Shown: one piece after another, positions 42,095 to 50,118 of the stretch
How positions within the stretch are numbered: position 1 is the stretch's first letter
Layout: each line of letters starts with the position of its first letter
Assembly (NCBI RefSeq): GCF_004296935.1
Contig: NZ_SCVH01000156.1
Span: forward strand, 1 to 64,000
Reading direction: 5' to 3'
Length of the DNA: 64,000 nucleotides
From: Reyranella sp.
GTDB taxonomy: Bacteria; Pseudomonadota; Alphaproteobacteria; Reyranellales; Reyranellaceae
Notes under the pieces: model-generated
What the model saw: the letters and a program-made list of their open reading frames with translations, nothing else
Database searches by the model: none
What the model was told of the DNA's origin: nothing
Position numbers and translations under genes: made by a program

Positions 42095-42430
42095 CTACTT
42101 CTTGTCGCCCGCCTTTTCGTCGGCCGGCAGCAGGCCCGCCGCGCGCGCCGCTTCCTTGTTCAGCCGGTCGCGCAGATCCTTGCCGGTCTTGAAATAGGGT
42201 ACGCGCTTGGATGCCACCGCGACCTGCTCGCCGGTCCGCGGATTGCGGCCGGTGCGCGGGTCGCGCTTCTTCACCGAGAAGGCGCCGAAGCCGCGCAGCT
42301 CGACGCGGTGGCCCGAGGCCAGCGCCTGGGAGATTTCGTCGAAAACGGTCGCGACGATCCGCTCGACATCCCTTTGATAGAGATGCGGATTCCGGGCCGC
42401 CAGGCGGGCAATCAGCTCGGATTTGGTCAT
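42095..42430 (-). CDS. ihfB: Integration host factor subunit beta
   Basis: 111 aa. The bacterial DNA-bending HU/IHF fold is clear: [46 protein letters not shown] with the DNA-intercalating Pro in the arm, and [13 protein letters not shown]. The RNPRTGE signature identifies the family and the neighbours (rpsA upstream) identify IHF-beta. The C-terminal tail to KAGDKK is longer than in E. coli. Pairs with IHF-alpha encoded elsewhere to bend DNA at promoters and in recombination. Confidence 0.93.
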   Translation of the reverse strand: MTKSELIARLAARNPHLYQRDVERIVATVFDEISQALASGHRVELRGFGAFSVKKRDPRTGRNPRTGEQVAVASKRVPYFKTGKDLRDRLNKEAARAAGLLPADEKAGDKK

Positions 42431-42523
42431 CGCGGTTCCACGGTGAAGCCCAAGGGCCCCGGATCAAGTATTTAAGTCGTTGATATTAAACTAAATAACA
42501 GCATCGTCAAGCCTAAGCCCTTG

Positions 42524-42561
42524 AAAGCAAAAGAAAAGGCCGGCCCTTGCGGGCCGGCCTT
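42524..42561 (-). terminator. Rho-independent terminator of rpsA
   Basis: An 11-bp perfect stem (42536-42546 with 42551-42561, loop TTGC on the plus strand) is followed on the minus strand by TTTTCTTTTGCTTT. It starts 22 nt after the rpsA stop and separates rpsA from ihfB, so ihfB is probably transcribed from its own promoter in the AT-rich 42440-42530 stretch. Confidence 0.85.
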
Positions 42562-42583
42562 CTATGCGAATGTCTCGAACGAC

Positions 42584-44317
42584 CTATTTCTCGTCGTCGT
42601 CGCCCTTCTTCTGGGCCCGGCTGAGCGCCGCTCCCAGGATGTCGCCCAGGCTGGCGCCCGAGTCGGACGAGCCGAAATCGGCCATCGCCTTCTTTTCTTC
42701 GTCCATTTCGCGCGCCTTGACCGACAGCACGACCCGGCGCGAGGCCTTGTCGATGTTGGTGATCTTGGCGTCGAGCTTGTCACCGATGGCGTAGCGGTCG
42801 GGGCGCTGCTCGGAGCGGTCGCGGCTGAGCTCGGACTTGCGGATGAAGCCCGGGATGCCGTCCTGCACCGTGACGTCGATGCCGTTGTCCTGGATGCCGG
42901 CCACGATGACGGTGACCACGTCGCCCTTCTTGGCGACGACACCCACCTTCTCGAACGGATCGTTGGCGAGCTGCTTGATACCGAGCGAGATGCGCTCCTT
43001 GTCGATGTCGACGTCAAGGACCTTGACCTTGGCCTGGTCGCCCTTCTTGAAGTCGCGGATCGCCTCGTCGCCGGCCTTGTCCCACGACAGGTCGCTGAGG
43101 TGGACCATGCCGTCGATGTCGCCGGGCAGGCCGACGAACAGGCCGAACTCGGTGATGTTGCGGACTTCGCCTTCCAGCTCGGTGCCCGCCGGATACTTCT
43201 CGGCGAAGCTCTCCCACGGGTTGGCCATGCACTGCTTGAGGCCGAGCGAGATGCGGCGCTTGGACATGTCGACGTCCAGCACCATCACTTCGACTTCCTG
43301 GGAAGTCGCGACGATCTTGCCCGGATGCACGTTCTTCTTGGTCCAGCTCATTTCGCTGACGTGGACCAGACCTTCGACGCCCGGCTCCAGTTCGACGAAC
43401 GCGCCGTAGTCGGTGATGTTGGTGACGCGGCCCTTGAGCTTGAAGCCCACCGGATACTTGGCGCCGGCGCCATCCCACGGATCGCTCATCAGCTGCTTCA
43501 TGCCGAGCGAGATGCGCTGGGTCTCGGCATTGAAGCGGATGACCTGCACCTTGACCTGCTGGCCGATCGTCAGCGCCTCGGACGGATGGTTGATCCGCTT
43601 CCAGGCGATGTCGGTGACATGCAGCAGGCCATCGACGCCGCCCAGATCGACGAATGCGCCGTAGTCGGTGATGTTCTTCACGACGCCGTCGAGAACCTGG
43701 CCCTCCGACAGCGCGCCCATCAGGCGCGTGCGGTCCTCGGCGCGGGTCTCTTCCATGACGGCACGGCGCGACACCACGATGTTGCCGCGGCGGCGATCCA
43801 TCTTGAGGATCTGGAACTGCTGGGCCTGGCCCATCAGCGGGCCGACGTCGCGGACCGGACGGACATCGACCTGGCTGCCCGGCAGGAACGCCACGGCGCC
43901 ACTCAGATCGACGGTGAAGCCACCCTTAACGCGGCCGAAGATCGTGCCCATGACACGTTCCTGGTCGGTGAAAGCCTTCTCGAGGACGGTCCAGGCTTCC
44001 TCGCGGCGCGCCTTGTCGCGCGACAGGACGGCCTCGCCTTCCTTGTTCTCCATGCGATCGACAAAGATGTCGATCACGTCACCTTCCTTGATCTCCGGCG
44101 CGCCCGTCCCGTTGGCGAACTCGCGCAGAGCGACTCGGCCCTCGGACTTGAGACCGACATCGATGGTGACAAAATCGTTGGCAATTCGAATGACGGTGCC
44201 TTTGACGACCGATCCTTCGAAGCTCGTCGAACCGCCCAGCGATTCGTCGAGAAGTGCTGCGAACTCGTCGCTAGACGTGTCGTTCGCGGGTTTACGAAGG
44301 GCGCTGCCCTTAGCCAT
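42584..44317 (-). CDS. rpsA: 30S ribosomal protein S1
   Basis: 577 aa with six S1 RNA-binding repeats (E. coli S1 is 557 aa). ATG 44317 follows GAAGGAGAG. Repeats show the standard pattern, e.g. GRVTNITDYGAFVELEPGVEG with VHVSEMSWTKKN and GEVRNITEFGLFVGLPGDIDG with HLSDLSWDK. S1 unfolds mRNA for translation initiation at the 30S platform. The acidic N-terminus DTSSDEFAALLDESLG is the ribosome-binding extension. It lies downstream of cmk as in most proteobacteria, with a 150-nt leader and an own terminator. Confidence 0.97.
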   Translation of the reverse strand: MAKGSALRKPANDTSSDEFAALLDESLGGSTSFEGSVVKGTVIRIANDFVTIDVGLKSEGRVALREFANGTGAPEIKEGDVIDIFVDRMENKEGEAVLSRDKARREEAWTVLEKAFTDQERVMGTIFGRVKGGFTVDLSGAVAFLPGSQVDVRPVRDVGPLMGQAQQFQILKMDRRRGNIVVSRRAVMEETRAEDRTRLMGALSEGQVLDGVVKNITDYGAFVDLGGVDGLLHVTDIAWKRINHPSEALTIGQQVKVQVIRFNAETQRISLGMKQLMSDPWDGAGAKYPVGFKLKGRVTNITDYGAFVELEPGVEGLVHVSEMSWTKKNVHPGKIVATSQEVEVMVLDVDMSKRRISLGLKQCMANPWESFAEKYPAGTELEGEVRNITEFGLFVGLPGDIDGMVHLSDLSWDKAGDEAIRDFKKGDQAKVKVLDVDIDKERISLGIKQLANDPFEKVGVVAKKGDVVTVIVAGIQDNGIDVTVQDGIPGFIRKSELSRDRSEQRPDRYAIGDKLDAKITNIDKASRRVVLSVKAREMDEEKKAMADFGSSDSGASLGDILGAALSRAQKKGDDDEK

Positions 44318-44467
44318 GTAGTACTCTCCTTCATCGATCCCGGGCTGCACTGCGCCCGTCGGCCAACCGGTTAAGTCCGGCGGATCCACTGCCTTTGAAA
44401 CACCGACGCCCGGGCGACACGCCCGTTCGCAATCGCCGCTTGTTGTCTTCGATCCGCCGGCGGCGAC

Positions 44468-45100
44468 TTACGGCCCGGAGGATCGAAAGCCCTTGCGCTC
44501 GATGAACGCCAAGGCGGCAGCAAAAGCTGCGTCGGCATCCATGTCGCTGGTATCGAGAAGGAAAGCATCGGGTGCGGCTTTAAGTGGTGCAGCCGCCCGT
44601 TCGCTGTCGCGACGGTCCCGCTCCGCCATCTCGGCAAGAACGCGCGGTTTTATAGTGTCGACCCCACGTTCGCGCAACTCCTGGTACCGGCGCTCCGCCC
44701 GGGCGTCAGTGCTGGCCGTCACGAACAGTTTTACCGGCGCGTCGGGGCAAATGATCGTGCCGATGTCGCGCCCGTCGAGCACTGCCCCCGAGGCCTGGGA
44801 AGCGAATTTCCGCTGTAAATTCAAGAGCTTGTCTCGAATTTCCGGGAGTGCTGCCACCTTAGAGCCGGCCTGGCCGGCGCGGTCGGTCCTAAGCTCGGGA
44901 TCGGCCAGGTCAGAGGATTGAAGGCCGGCAGCGACCTCGCCGGCCGGCCGACCGCTTTTCTCGGCGAGAAGCCCGACCGCCCGGTAGAGCAGGCCGGTAT
45001 CGAGATGGGGTAGCCGGAAATGGGCGGCAAGCCGGCGGGCGAGCGTGCCCTTGCCCGCGGCCGAGGGCCCGTCGATGGCAATGACCAGCGGCCCTTTCAT
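44468..45100 (-). CDS. cmk: Cytidylate kinase
   Basis: 210 aa. P-loop IAIDGPSAAGKGTLARRLA at ~7-25, HLDTGLLYRAVG for the CMP-binding region, and LDGRDIGTIICPDAPVKLFVTAS with RRYQELRERG for the lid. It phosphorylates CMP/dCMP to the diphosphates. Starts 10 nt after aroA, and rpsA follows, the standard aroA-cmk-rpsA order. Confidence 0.95.
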   Translation of the reverse strand: MKGPLVIAIDGPSAAGKGTLARRLAAHFRLPHLDTGLLYRAVGLLAEKSGRPAGEVAAGLQSSDLADPELRTDRAGQAGSKVAALPEIRDKLLNLQRKFASQASGAVLDGRDIGTIICPDAPVKLFVTASTDARAERRYQELRERGVDTIKPRVLAEMAERDRRDSERAAAPLKAAPDAFLLDTSDMDADAAFAAALAFIERKGFRSSGP

Positions 45101-45110
45101 GTCGCCCCGT

Positions 45111-46544
45111 TCACGCCGGTTCGATCTTGGCACCGAGGCCGTTCATCAGGGCCGCGAAGCCGGGAAAGCTGGTGTCGATCGGCGAGCCGTCGTCGACCGC
45201 GACCGGTTCGCGTGCGGCCAGTCCCAGCACCAGGAACGACATGGCGATGCGATGGTCGAGATGCGTCTTGACCAGGCCGCCGCCGTCGGGCGCTGCGCCG
45301 GTGCCGTGCACGGCCAGCGTGTCGGCGCCCATTTCGTGGCGTACCCCATTTGCCGCGAGGCCGGCGGCCACGCTCGCCAGCCGATCGCTTTCCTTGGCGC
45401 GCAACTCGGCAAGGCCCAGCATGCGCGTTGTGCCGGCAGCGCAAGCGGCCGCGACGGCGAGGATGGGATATTCGTCGATCATCGTCGGGGCGCGATCGGC
45501 CGGCACCTCGATGCCTTTCAGCTCTCCGCCCTTGATGCGGAGATCAGCCACCGGCTCGCCGCCGACCTCGCGCGGATTCTCGAAGGCGATGTCGGCGCCC
45601 ATCTCGCGCAGCGTTTGATAGAGGCCGGCCCGCAACGGATTGACGCCGACATTCTCGACCGTGACGTCGCTGCCCGGTCGGATCGCGGCCGCGACCACCG
45701 CGAATGCCGCCGACGAAGGATCGCCCGGCACCACGATGTCGCGCGCCTTCAGCTCCGGCCAGCCGACGACGGTGATGCGCTTGCCGCCGCCCTCGGCAAC
45801 GCTCACCCGCACCTCGGCGCCGAAGTGGCGCAGCATGCGTTCGGTGTGATCGCGCGTCGCCTCGGGTTCGATCACCGTGGTCTCGCCCGCCGTGTTGAGA
45901 CCGGCCAACAGGATGGCACTCTTCACCTGTGCCGAGGCAACGGGCAGACGGTATTCGATCGGCACCATCTCGTCGGTGCCGATCACGGCAAGCGGCATGC
46001 GACCGCCCTCGCGGCCCTGGAAGCGCGCACCCATGCGCGACAGCGGCTCGATGACGCGCTGCATCGGTCGCGACCGGAGCGAGGCATCGCCGGTCATGAA
46101 ACTGGTGAAGGGATGGCTGGCGAGAATGCCCGACAGCAGCCGCGCCGAGGTGCCGGAATTGCCGAGATCGAGCACGTCAGTCGGTTCACGACCACCGCCC
46201 ACGCCAAAGCCCCGGATCCGCCACAGTCCGGGACCCACATGTTCGACGACGGCGCCCAAAGCCCGGAGCGCGGCCGCCGTGGCCAGCACGTCCTCGCCCT
46301 CCAGCAGGCCACTGACATTGGTCTCCCCCAGTGCCAGGGCGCCGAACATCAGAGCGCGGTGCGACACCGATTTGTCGCCGGGCGCACGGACCCGGCCGTG
46401 CAATCGGGCGACGGGGCGGGCGATCAGTTGGGCCGTTGCGGCTCTTGCGGACAGGGCACTCTCCACGAGGGATGGCGTAAATGCGGCGCGCGCCCTCGTA
46501 GCATGCCGGAATTTGGTTTTGACAGGGTGAAAGACGCGTGACAT
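45111..46544 (-). CDS. aroA: 3-phosphoshikimate 1-carboxyvinyltransferase (EPSP synthase)
   Basis: 477 aa from ATG 46544; a shorter start near residue 40 is possible because the first ~37 residues are not typical. The shikimate-pathway enzyme joins PEP to shikimate-3-phosphate. Motifs: [67 protein letters not shown] and [14 protein letters not shown]. The overall sequence resembles the class II (Agrobacterium CP4-like) group. At the site where CP4 has Ala in its GNAATG segment this protein has Gly (GNSGTS). Confidence 0.95.
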   Translation of the reverse strand: MSRVFHPVKTKFRHATRARAAFTPSLVESALSARAATAQLIARPVARLHGRVRAPGDKSVSHRALMFGALALGETNVSGLLEGEDVLATAAALRALGAVVEHVGPGLWRIRGFGVGGGREPTDVLDLGNSGTSARLLSGILASHPFTSFMTGDASLRSRPMQRVIEPLSRMGARFQGREGGRMPLAVIGTDEMVPIEYRLPVASAQVKSAILLAGLNTAGETTVIEPEATRDHTERMLRHFGAEVRVSVAEGGGKRITVVGWPELKARDIVVPGDPSSAAFAVVAAAIRPGSDVTVENVGVNPLRAGLYQTLREMGADIAFENPREVGGEPVADLRIKGGELKGIEVPADRAPTMIDEYPILAVAAACAAGTTRMLGLAELRAKESDRLASVAAGLAANGVRHEMGADTLAVHGTGAAPDGGGLVKTHLDHRIAMSFLVLGLAAREPVAVDDGSPIDTSFPGFAALMNGLGAKIEPA

Positions 46545-46600
46545 ACGCGCTCCCTCGCGGCCGATTCGGCCGAATTTAGCGGAATTCCGGGAGATTCAGC

Positions 46601-46972
46601 GTGGTCAAGGCGACCTGGGGTACCAAGCGCACCTGCCAGAGCTGTGCAGCGCGCTTCTACGACCTGAACAAGAGTCCGATCAAATGCCCCAAGTGCGGCC
46701 GGGAGCATGATCGCGAGGACTTCGTGAAGGTGCGCCGTGGCCGCGGCGCGGCGGCGGCGGCGGCGGCGACCGCGGCAGCGGCGACCGCAGCAGCGGCGGC
46801 GCTCGTTAAGGCGGCGGCCAAGAAGAAGGCCGACGACGCGGCGCTGGCCGGAGACGAGATACCCGATGTGGAGGGTGACGACGCGCTCGAGGCGGACGAT
46901 CTCGCCGATGAGACCGACGACATCGAGGTCGAGGTGGAAGTCGAGGACGACAAGGGCGAAGGCGACCGCTAG
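46601..46972 (+). CDS. TIGR02300 / FYDLN acid domain-containing protein
   Basis: 123 aa from GTG 46601. An N-terminal zinc-ribbon-like part (TCQSCAARFYDLN, KCPKCGREH) holds the family's FYDLN motif and four Cys. An Ala-rich stretch (~50-78), coded by GCG/GCC repeats at about 46744-46803, links it to a strongly acidic tail rich in Asp/Glu. This alphaproteobacterial family has no known function. Divergent from aroA over a 56-bp gap and just upstream of tRNA-Ala, a position conserved in many relatives as far as I recall. Confidence 0.88.
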   Translation: MVKATWGTKRTCQSCAARFYDLNKSPIKCPKCGREHDREDFVKVRRGRGAAAAAAATAAAATAAAAALVKAAAKKKADDAALAGDEIPDVEGDDALEADDLADETDDIEVEVEVEDDKGEGDR

Positions 46973-47042
46973 GGCTATTGCCAGTCCCCTGTTGCCAGTT
47001 GGGGGGGCAGGAATTATACCTCGCGCCGCGACCCAGGATTTC

Positions 47043-47118
47043 GGGGCCATAGCTCAGCTGGGAGAGCGCTACGATGGCATTGTAGAGGTCAACGGTTCGA
47101 TCCCGTTTGGCTCCACCA
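47043..47118 (+). tRNA. tRNA-Ala (anticodon GGC)
   Basis: The 76-nt cloverleaf ends with an encoded CCA. Acceptor arms GGGGCCA (47043-47049) and TGGCTCC (47108-47114) include the G3-U70 wobble that is the main alanine identity element. The D arm is GCTC/GAGC, the anticodon stem CTACG/TGTAG has the loop ATGGCAT (anticodon GGC), and the T arm contains GGTTCGATCCC. It reads GCC and GCU codons. Confidence 0.96.
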
Positions 47119-47126
47119 ACTAAATC

Positions 47127-47164
47127 AAGGGCCTGGCCGGCAACGGCTGGGCCCTTCGATTTTT
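47127..47164 (+). terminator. Rho-independent terminator of tRNA-Ala
   Basis: A 13-bp stem with two G-U wobbles (47127-47139 with 47144-47156) carries a GCAA tetraloop. It is followed by a short T-run (47160-47164). It begins 8 nt after the tRNA CCA end. Confidence 0.85.
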
Positions 47165-47190
47165 GCGGCAGGCGACGAGATGAAAGCGGC

Positions 47191-47454
47191 ATGGATTATC
47201 TGAAGGAACTGGCCGGACGGGCCAACCTCGGTGCCACCTGGGAAGCTTGGTCACCCGAGTACCGGGTTCTGGCGATCGCAGTCGGCCTGGCCTTCGCCTA
47301 TTGGGCGCTGCGCGTGGCGGTGCCCGCCGTCGTGCGGATCCTGCGGCCGGTGCTGCTGGCGATGTTCGCCTTCGGCGCCGTCTGGGCCCTGTTCCCCGAG
47401 GCGACCTGCTCGATCGACCTGATCTCGAAGCTGCCGGTCCTCTGTTCGCGCTAG
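47191..47454 (+). CDS. Small membrane protein, 87 aa
   Basis: ATG 47191, product 87 aa. One or two hydrophobic segments are evident (YRVLAIAVGLAFAYWALRVA and LRPVLLAMFAFGAVWALFP). Two Cys near the C-terminus (ATCSIDLISKLPVLCSR) could form a disulfide. The start of guaD is 12 nt downstream, so co-transcription is possible. No family recognised. Confidence 0.6.
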   Translation: MDYLKELAGRANLGATWEAWSPEYRVLAIAVGLAFAYWALRVAVPAVVRILRPVLLAMFAFGAVWALFPEATCSIDLISKLPVLCSR

Positions 47455-47466
47455 GATGCAGGCCAG

Positions 47467-48825
47467 ATGGCCGCTCCCACTTCCCGACCAGCCGCCGTGC
47501 GCGGCCCGGCACTCAGCTTCACCGGCGATCCCTTCCACGACGGGCTCGAGGCCACGATGGTCCACGAGCCCGACGCCATCGTCGCCATGGCCGAGGGTCG
47601 TATCACCCATTTTGGACCGGCGAGCCGGATCGCACCGCTGCTGCCGGCCGGCACCGAGGTCCGCGACTACGGCCGCGACGCCTTGATCTCGGCGGGCTTC
47701 ATCGACACCCACGTCCACTATCCGCAGACGCCGATGATCGCGAGCCATGGCGCACAGCTGCTCGACTGGCTGAACAAGTACACTTTTCCGACCGAACTAA
47801 AATTCGCCGACAAGGTGTTTGCGCGCGACGTCGCCCGACTGTTCCTGCGCGAGAACCTGCGCAATGGCATCACCACGAGTTGCGTCTACTGCACGGTCCA
47901 TCCGCAGTCGGTCGATGCGCTGTTCGAGGAAGCCGAAGCGCTCGGCCTGCGCCTTGCCGCGGGCAAGGTGCTTATGGACCGCAACGCGCCCGACGCGCTG
48001 CTCGATACGGCGCAGTCGGGTTACGACGAGTCGCAGGCGCTGATCCAAAAATGGCACGGCCGCGGCCGGCTGCTCTATGCCATCACCCCGCGCTTCGCCG
48101 GCACCAGCACCTCGGGGCAGCTCGCCGCTGCGGGCGCGTTGTGGCGGGAACATAGCGACTGCCTGATGCAAACGCACATCGCCGAGTCGCGGGACGAGGT
48201 TGCCTGGATCAAGGAACTGTTCCCGGAGCGGCGGAACTATCTCGACGTCTACGACCATCACGGCCTGTGTGGTGCGCGCGCGGTGTTCGGCCACGGCATT
48301 TGGCTGGACGAACCCGAAATGCAGCGCCTGCACGAGAGCGGTGCCGCCATCGCCCATTGCCCGACGTCGAATTTTTTCCTCGGCAGCGGCGCTTTCGACC
48401 TCACGCGCGCCGTCAGGAAGGAGCGGCCGGTGCGGGTCGGACTGGGCACCGACATCGGTGCCGGCACGTCGTTCTCGATCCTGGCGACGCTCGATGCCGC
48501 CTACAAGGCCAGCCAGCTCAACCGCCAGTCCCTGTCGGCCGCGCATGCCTACTACCTTGCCACCCGAGGCTCCGCCCGGGCGCTCTATCTCGACGACAAG
48601 GTCGGCAGCCTCGCCGCTGGCATGGAAGCCGATCTCGTGGTCCTCGACATGCGATCGACACCGCTGATCGATGCCCGCATGGCCGGCGCCAAGGATTTCG
48701 CCGAGCAGCTCTTCATCCAGATGACCCTGGGCGACGACCGCGCGGTGCAGGCGACCTACGTCGCCGGCCGCCTCGCTTATGCCAGGGAGCTGGTCGCTGC
48801 CCCTCCCCCAAGCCCCTCCCCATAG
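47467..48825 (+). CDS. guaD: Guanine deaminase
   Basis: 452 aa of the amidohydrolase superfamily. Zinc ligands are in GFIDTHVHYPQTPM (~77-90), TCVYCTVHP-like segment (here SCVYCTVHP), MQTHIAESRDE, GHGIWLDEPE and GLGTDIGAGTS. The last two are typical of guanine deaminases, as is TNFFLGSGAFDL-type sequence (here SNFFLGSGAFDL). It converts guanine to xanthine and ammonia in purine salvage or breakdown. The final residues AAPPPSPSP come from a C-rich repeat-like end. Confidence 0.9.
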   Translation: MAAPTSRPAAVRGPALSFTGDPFHDGLEATMVHEPDAIVAMAEGRITHFGPASRIAPLLPAGTEVRDYGRDALISAGFIDTHVHYPQTPMIASHGAQLLDWLNKYTFPTELKFADKVFARDVARLFLRENLRNGITTSCVYCTVHPQSVDALFEEAEALGLRLAAGKVLMDRNAPDALLDTAQSGYDESQALIQKWHGRGRLLYAITPRFAGTSTSGQLAAAGALWREHSDCLMQTHIAESRDEVAWIKELFPERRNYLDVYDHHGLCGARAVFGHGIWLDEPEMQRLHESGAAIAHCPTSNFFLGSGAFDLTRAVRKERPVRVGLGTDIGAGTSFSILATLDAAYKASQLNRQSLSAAHAYYLATRGSARALYLDDKVGSLAAGMEADLVVLDMRSTPLIDARMAGAKDFAEQLFIQMTLGDDRAVQATYVAGRLAYARELVAAPPPSPSP

Positions 48826-48843
48826 TGTGAAATTTGGATGGCA

Positions 48844-48859
48844 CACCATAAATATGGTG
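48844..48859. promoter_or_regulatory. Perfect dyad CACCAT-AAAT-ATGGTG
   Basis: A 6-bp perfect inverted repeat with a 4-nt A/T centre lies 19 nt after the guaD stop and about 16 nt before the candidate small RNA. It is the right size for a helix-turn-helix dimer site and might control transcription of the downstream RNA or phoH. No regulator is assigned. Confidence 0.35.
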
Positions 48860-48874
48860 GCCGGGGCGGTTTGA

Positions 48875-49038
48875 TCAGAGTACGATTTACTCGGTAGCTG
48901 AAGGAGGTCGTTTATCCGTCCAAGGAGCTTGCGCCCCGACGGAGTCTGGATCACCGGTGGAACATCCGCCGAGTGCCCTCTGAGCCGCACCTTCGGTACT
49001 GCCCATCGTCGACGCCTCCGCTTGCGGGGGCGTTTTTT
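48875..49038 (+). ncRNA. Candidate structured small RNA upstream of phoH
   Basis: The segment can fold with a long closing helix in three parts: ACGAT/ATCGT (48882-48886 with 49005-49009), GGTAG/CTGCC (48893-48897 with 48999-49003) and GAAGG/CCTTC (48900-48904 with 48990-48994). Inside are two hairpins: TCCGTC/GACGGA (48915-48920 with 48938-48943) and CGGTGG/CCGCCG around AACAT (48955-48971). A strong terminator follows at 49012-49038, before the phoH start. No open frame with a normal start is convincing. I do not match it to 6S, SRP, tmRNA or a known riboswitch. The 5' end is a guess. Confidence 0.5.
49012..49038 (+). terminator. Strong Rho-independent terminator between guaD and phoH
   Basis: ACGCCTCCGC (49012-49021) pairs with GCGGGGGCGT (49024-49033), 10 bp with a 2-nt loop as drawn (a larger loop is likely in practice). 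A six-T run follows. It would end transcription from guaD or from the candidate small RNA, so phoH probably has its own start site in the 50 nt after it, or depends on readthrough. Confidence 0.88.
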
Positions 49039-49088
49039 ATTGTCGGCGATCGGTTCCGTCCCTCTGTCCCAGCCTCCGGAGTACGCAA

Positions 49089-49814
49089 ATGGCAAAACGA
49101 GCCACACGCCGCGCCAAGCTGCATGCCGTCGATAGCGCCCGTGTTCACAATCTCGTCTTCGACAAGTCTCCGGCCAACGACAGGGATCAGAGCTACATCC
49201 GCAAGGTCCGACCGCGCAGCGACAACCAACGCATATTGATGGAGGCCATAGAGGCCAAACCGCTCACCGTCGCCCTCGGCCCGGCGGGCACCGGCAAGAC
49301 CTATCTGGCGATCTGCGCCGCCGTCGAGGCGCTCGATTCAGGCAGCGTGTCGCGCATCGTGCTGTCGAGGCCGGCGGTCGAGGCCGGCGAAAACCTCGGC
49401 TTCCTGCCTGGCGACATGCGTGAAAAACTCGATCCCTACCTGCGTCCGCTGTGGGACGCGCTGAACGACCGGCTGGGCGCCAAGCGCCTGCGCCAGCATC
49501 TCGACGACGGCACGATCGAGATCGCGCCGGTGGCCTTCATGCGCGGCCGCACCCTCAACAACAGCTTCGTCCTGATCGACGAGGCGCAGAACTGCACCTA
49601 CGGCCAGCTCAAGATGCTGCTCACGCGTCTGGGCTGGCACTCCACCATGGTCATGACCGGCGACCCCGACCAGACCGACCTGTTGCCGGAACTCTCCGGC
49701 CTGGCGTCGATCGGCAAGAAGCTGGATGGGCTCGACGATGTGTCTGTGGTGCGTCTCACCGACCAGGACGTCGTCCGCCACCCCCTGGTCGGTCGCATGT
49801 TGTCGGTGCTCTAA
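49089..49814 (+). CDS. PhoH family protein
   Basis: 241 aa ATPase of PhoH type. Walker A is GPAGTGKT (~64-71, in TVALGPAGTGKTYLAICAAV). VLSRPAVEAGENLGFLPGD follows. Walker B is VLIDEAQNCT, and MTGDPDQTDLLP is the sensor-like segment. Length and the short basic N-terminus match the compact PhoH group rather than the longer PhoH2 proteins. The biochemical role is unclear; RNA-related activity is suggested for the family. The gene is not adjacent to miaB or ybeY here. Confidence 0.9.
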   Translation: MAKRATRRAKLHAVDSARVHNLVFDKSPANDRDQSYIRKVRPRSDNQRILMEAIEAKPLTVALGPAGTGKTYLAICAAVEALDSGSVSRIVLSRPAVEAGENLGFLPGDMREKLDPYLRPLWDALNDRLGAKRLRQHLDDGTIEIAPVAFMRGRTLNNSFVLIDEAQNCTYGQLKMLLTRLGWHSTMVMTGDPDQTDLLPELSGLASIGKKLDGLDDVSVVRLTDQDVVRHPLVGRMLSVL

Positions 49815-50118
49815 AGCGACTGAACTTATCCACACATCGAAGCGCGGCAGACGATCGGACTGAATCAGGAACGTCTGCCGCCGCGAGGCGATATTTTGGA
49901 ATGAAAACAATGTAAATAGATCATGTATTTCAATGCGTTAGGATCTAGATAATGGCCGACTGCCACCCCATTTCCATTGAGTCAATACAGTGACGTTGTC
50001 GTAACGCCAGGCAGACGCCAGGTTTCTTCACAGACTTCCCCACATGCCTCTGCCGTCTTGTCGGCAGGCACCGGCCGACCCATTGTGCGCGCCCATCCGG
50101 CCCGAGCGATCACGCCCC
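49815..50118. other. AT-rich intergenic region with DnaA-box match and inverted repeat
   Basis: No gene is seen. TTATCCACA at 49826-49834 is a perfect consensus DnaA box. A 10-bp perfect inverted repeat GCGGCAGACG / CGTCTGCCGC lies at 49844-49853 and 49872-49881. It is followed by an AT-rich stretch (about 49890-49945), unusual in this GC-rich chromosome. One box alone does not make an origin; it could be a DnaA titration or regulation site, or chance. Confidence 0.4.

Noticed and set aside
42521-44374. Long antisense frame across rpsA
   Set aside because: The opposite strand encodes six clear S1 repeats; the antisense product repeats only because S1 repeats do.
48943-48956. Resemblance of TCTGGATCACC to the 3' end of 16S rRNA
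   Set aside because: Only about nine bases match and the surrounding sequence is unrelated to rRNA.
49826-49834. Calling the DnaA box region a chromosomal origin
   Set aside because: Only one consensus box is present and no origin-linked genes (dnaA, dnaN, hemE, parAB) are nearby.
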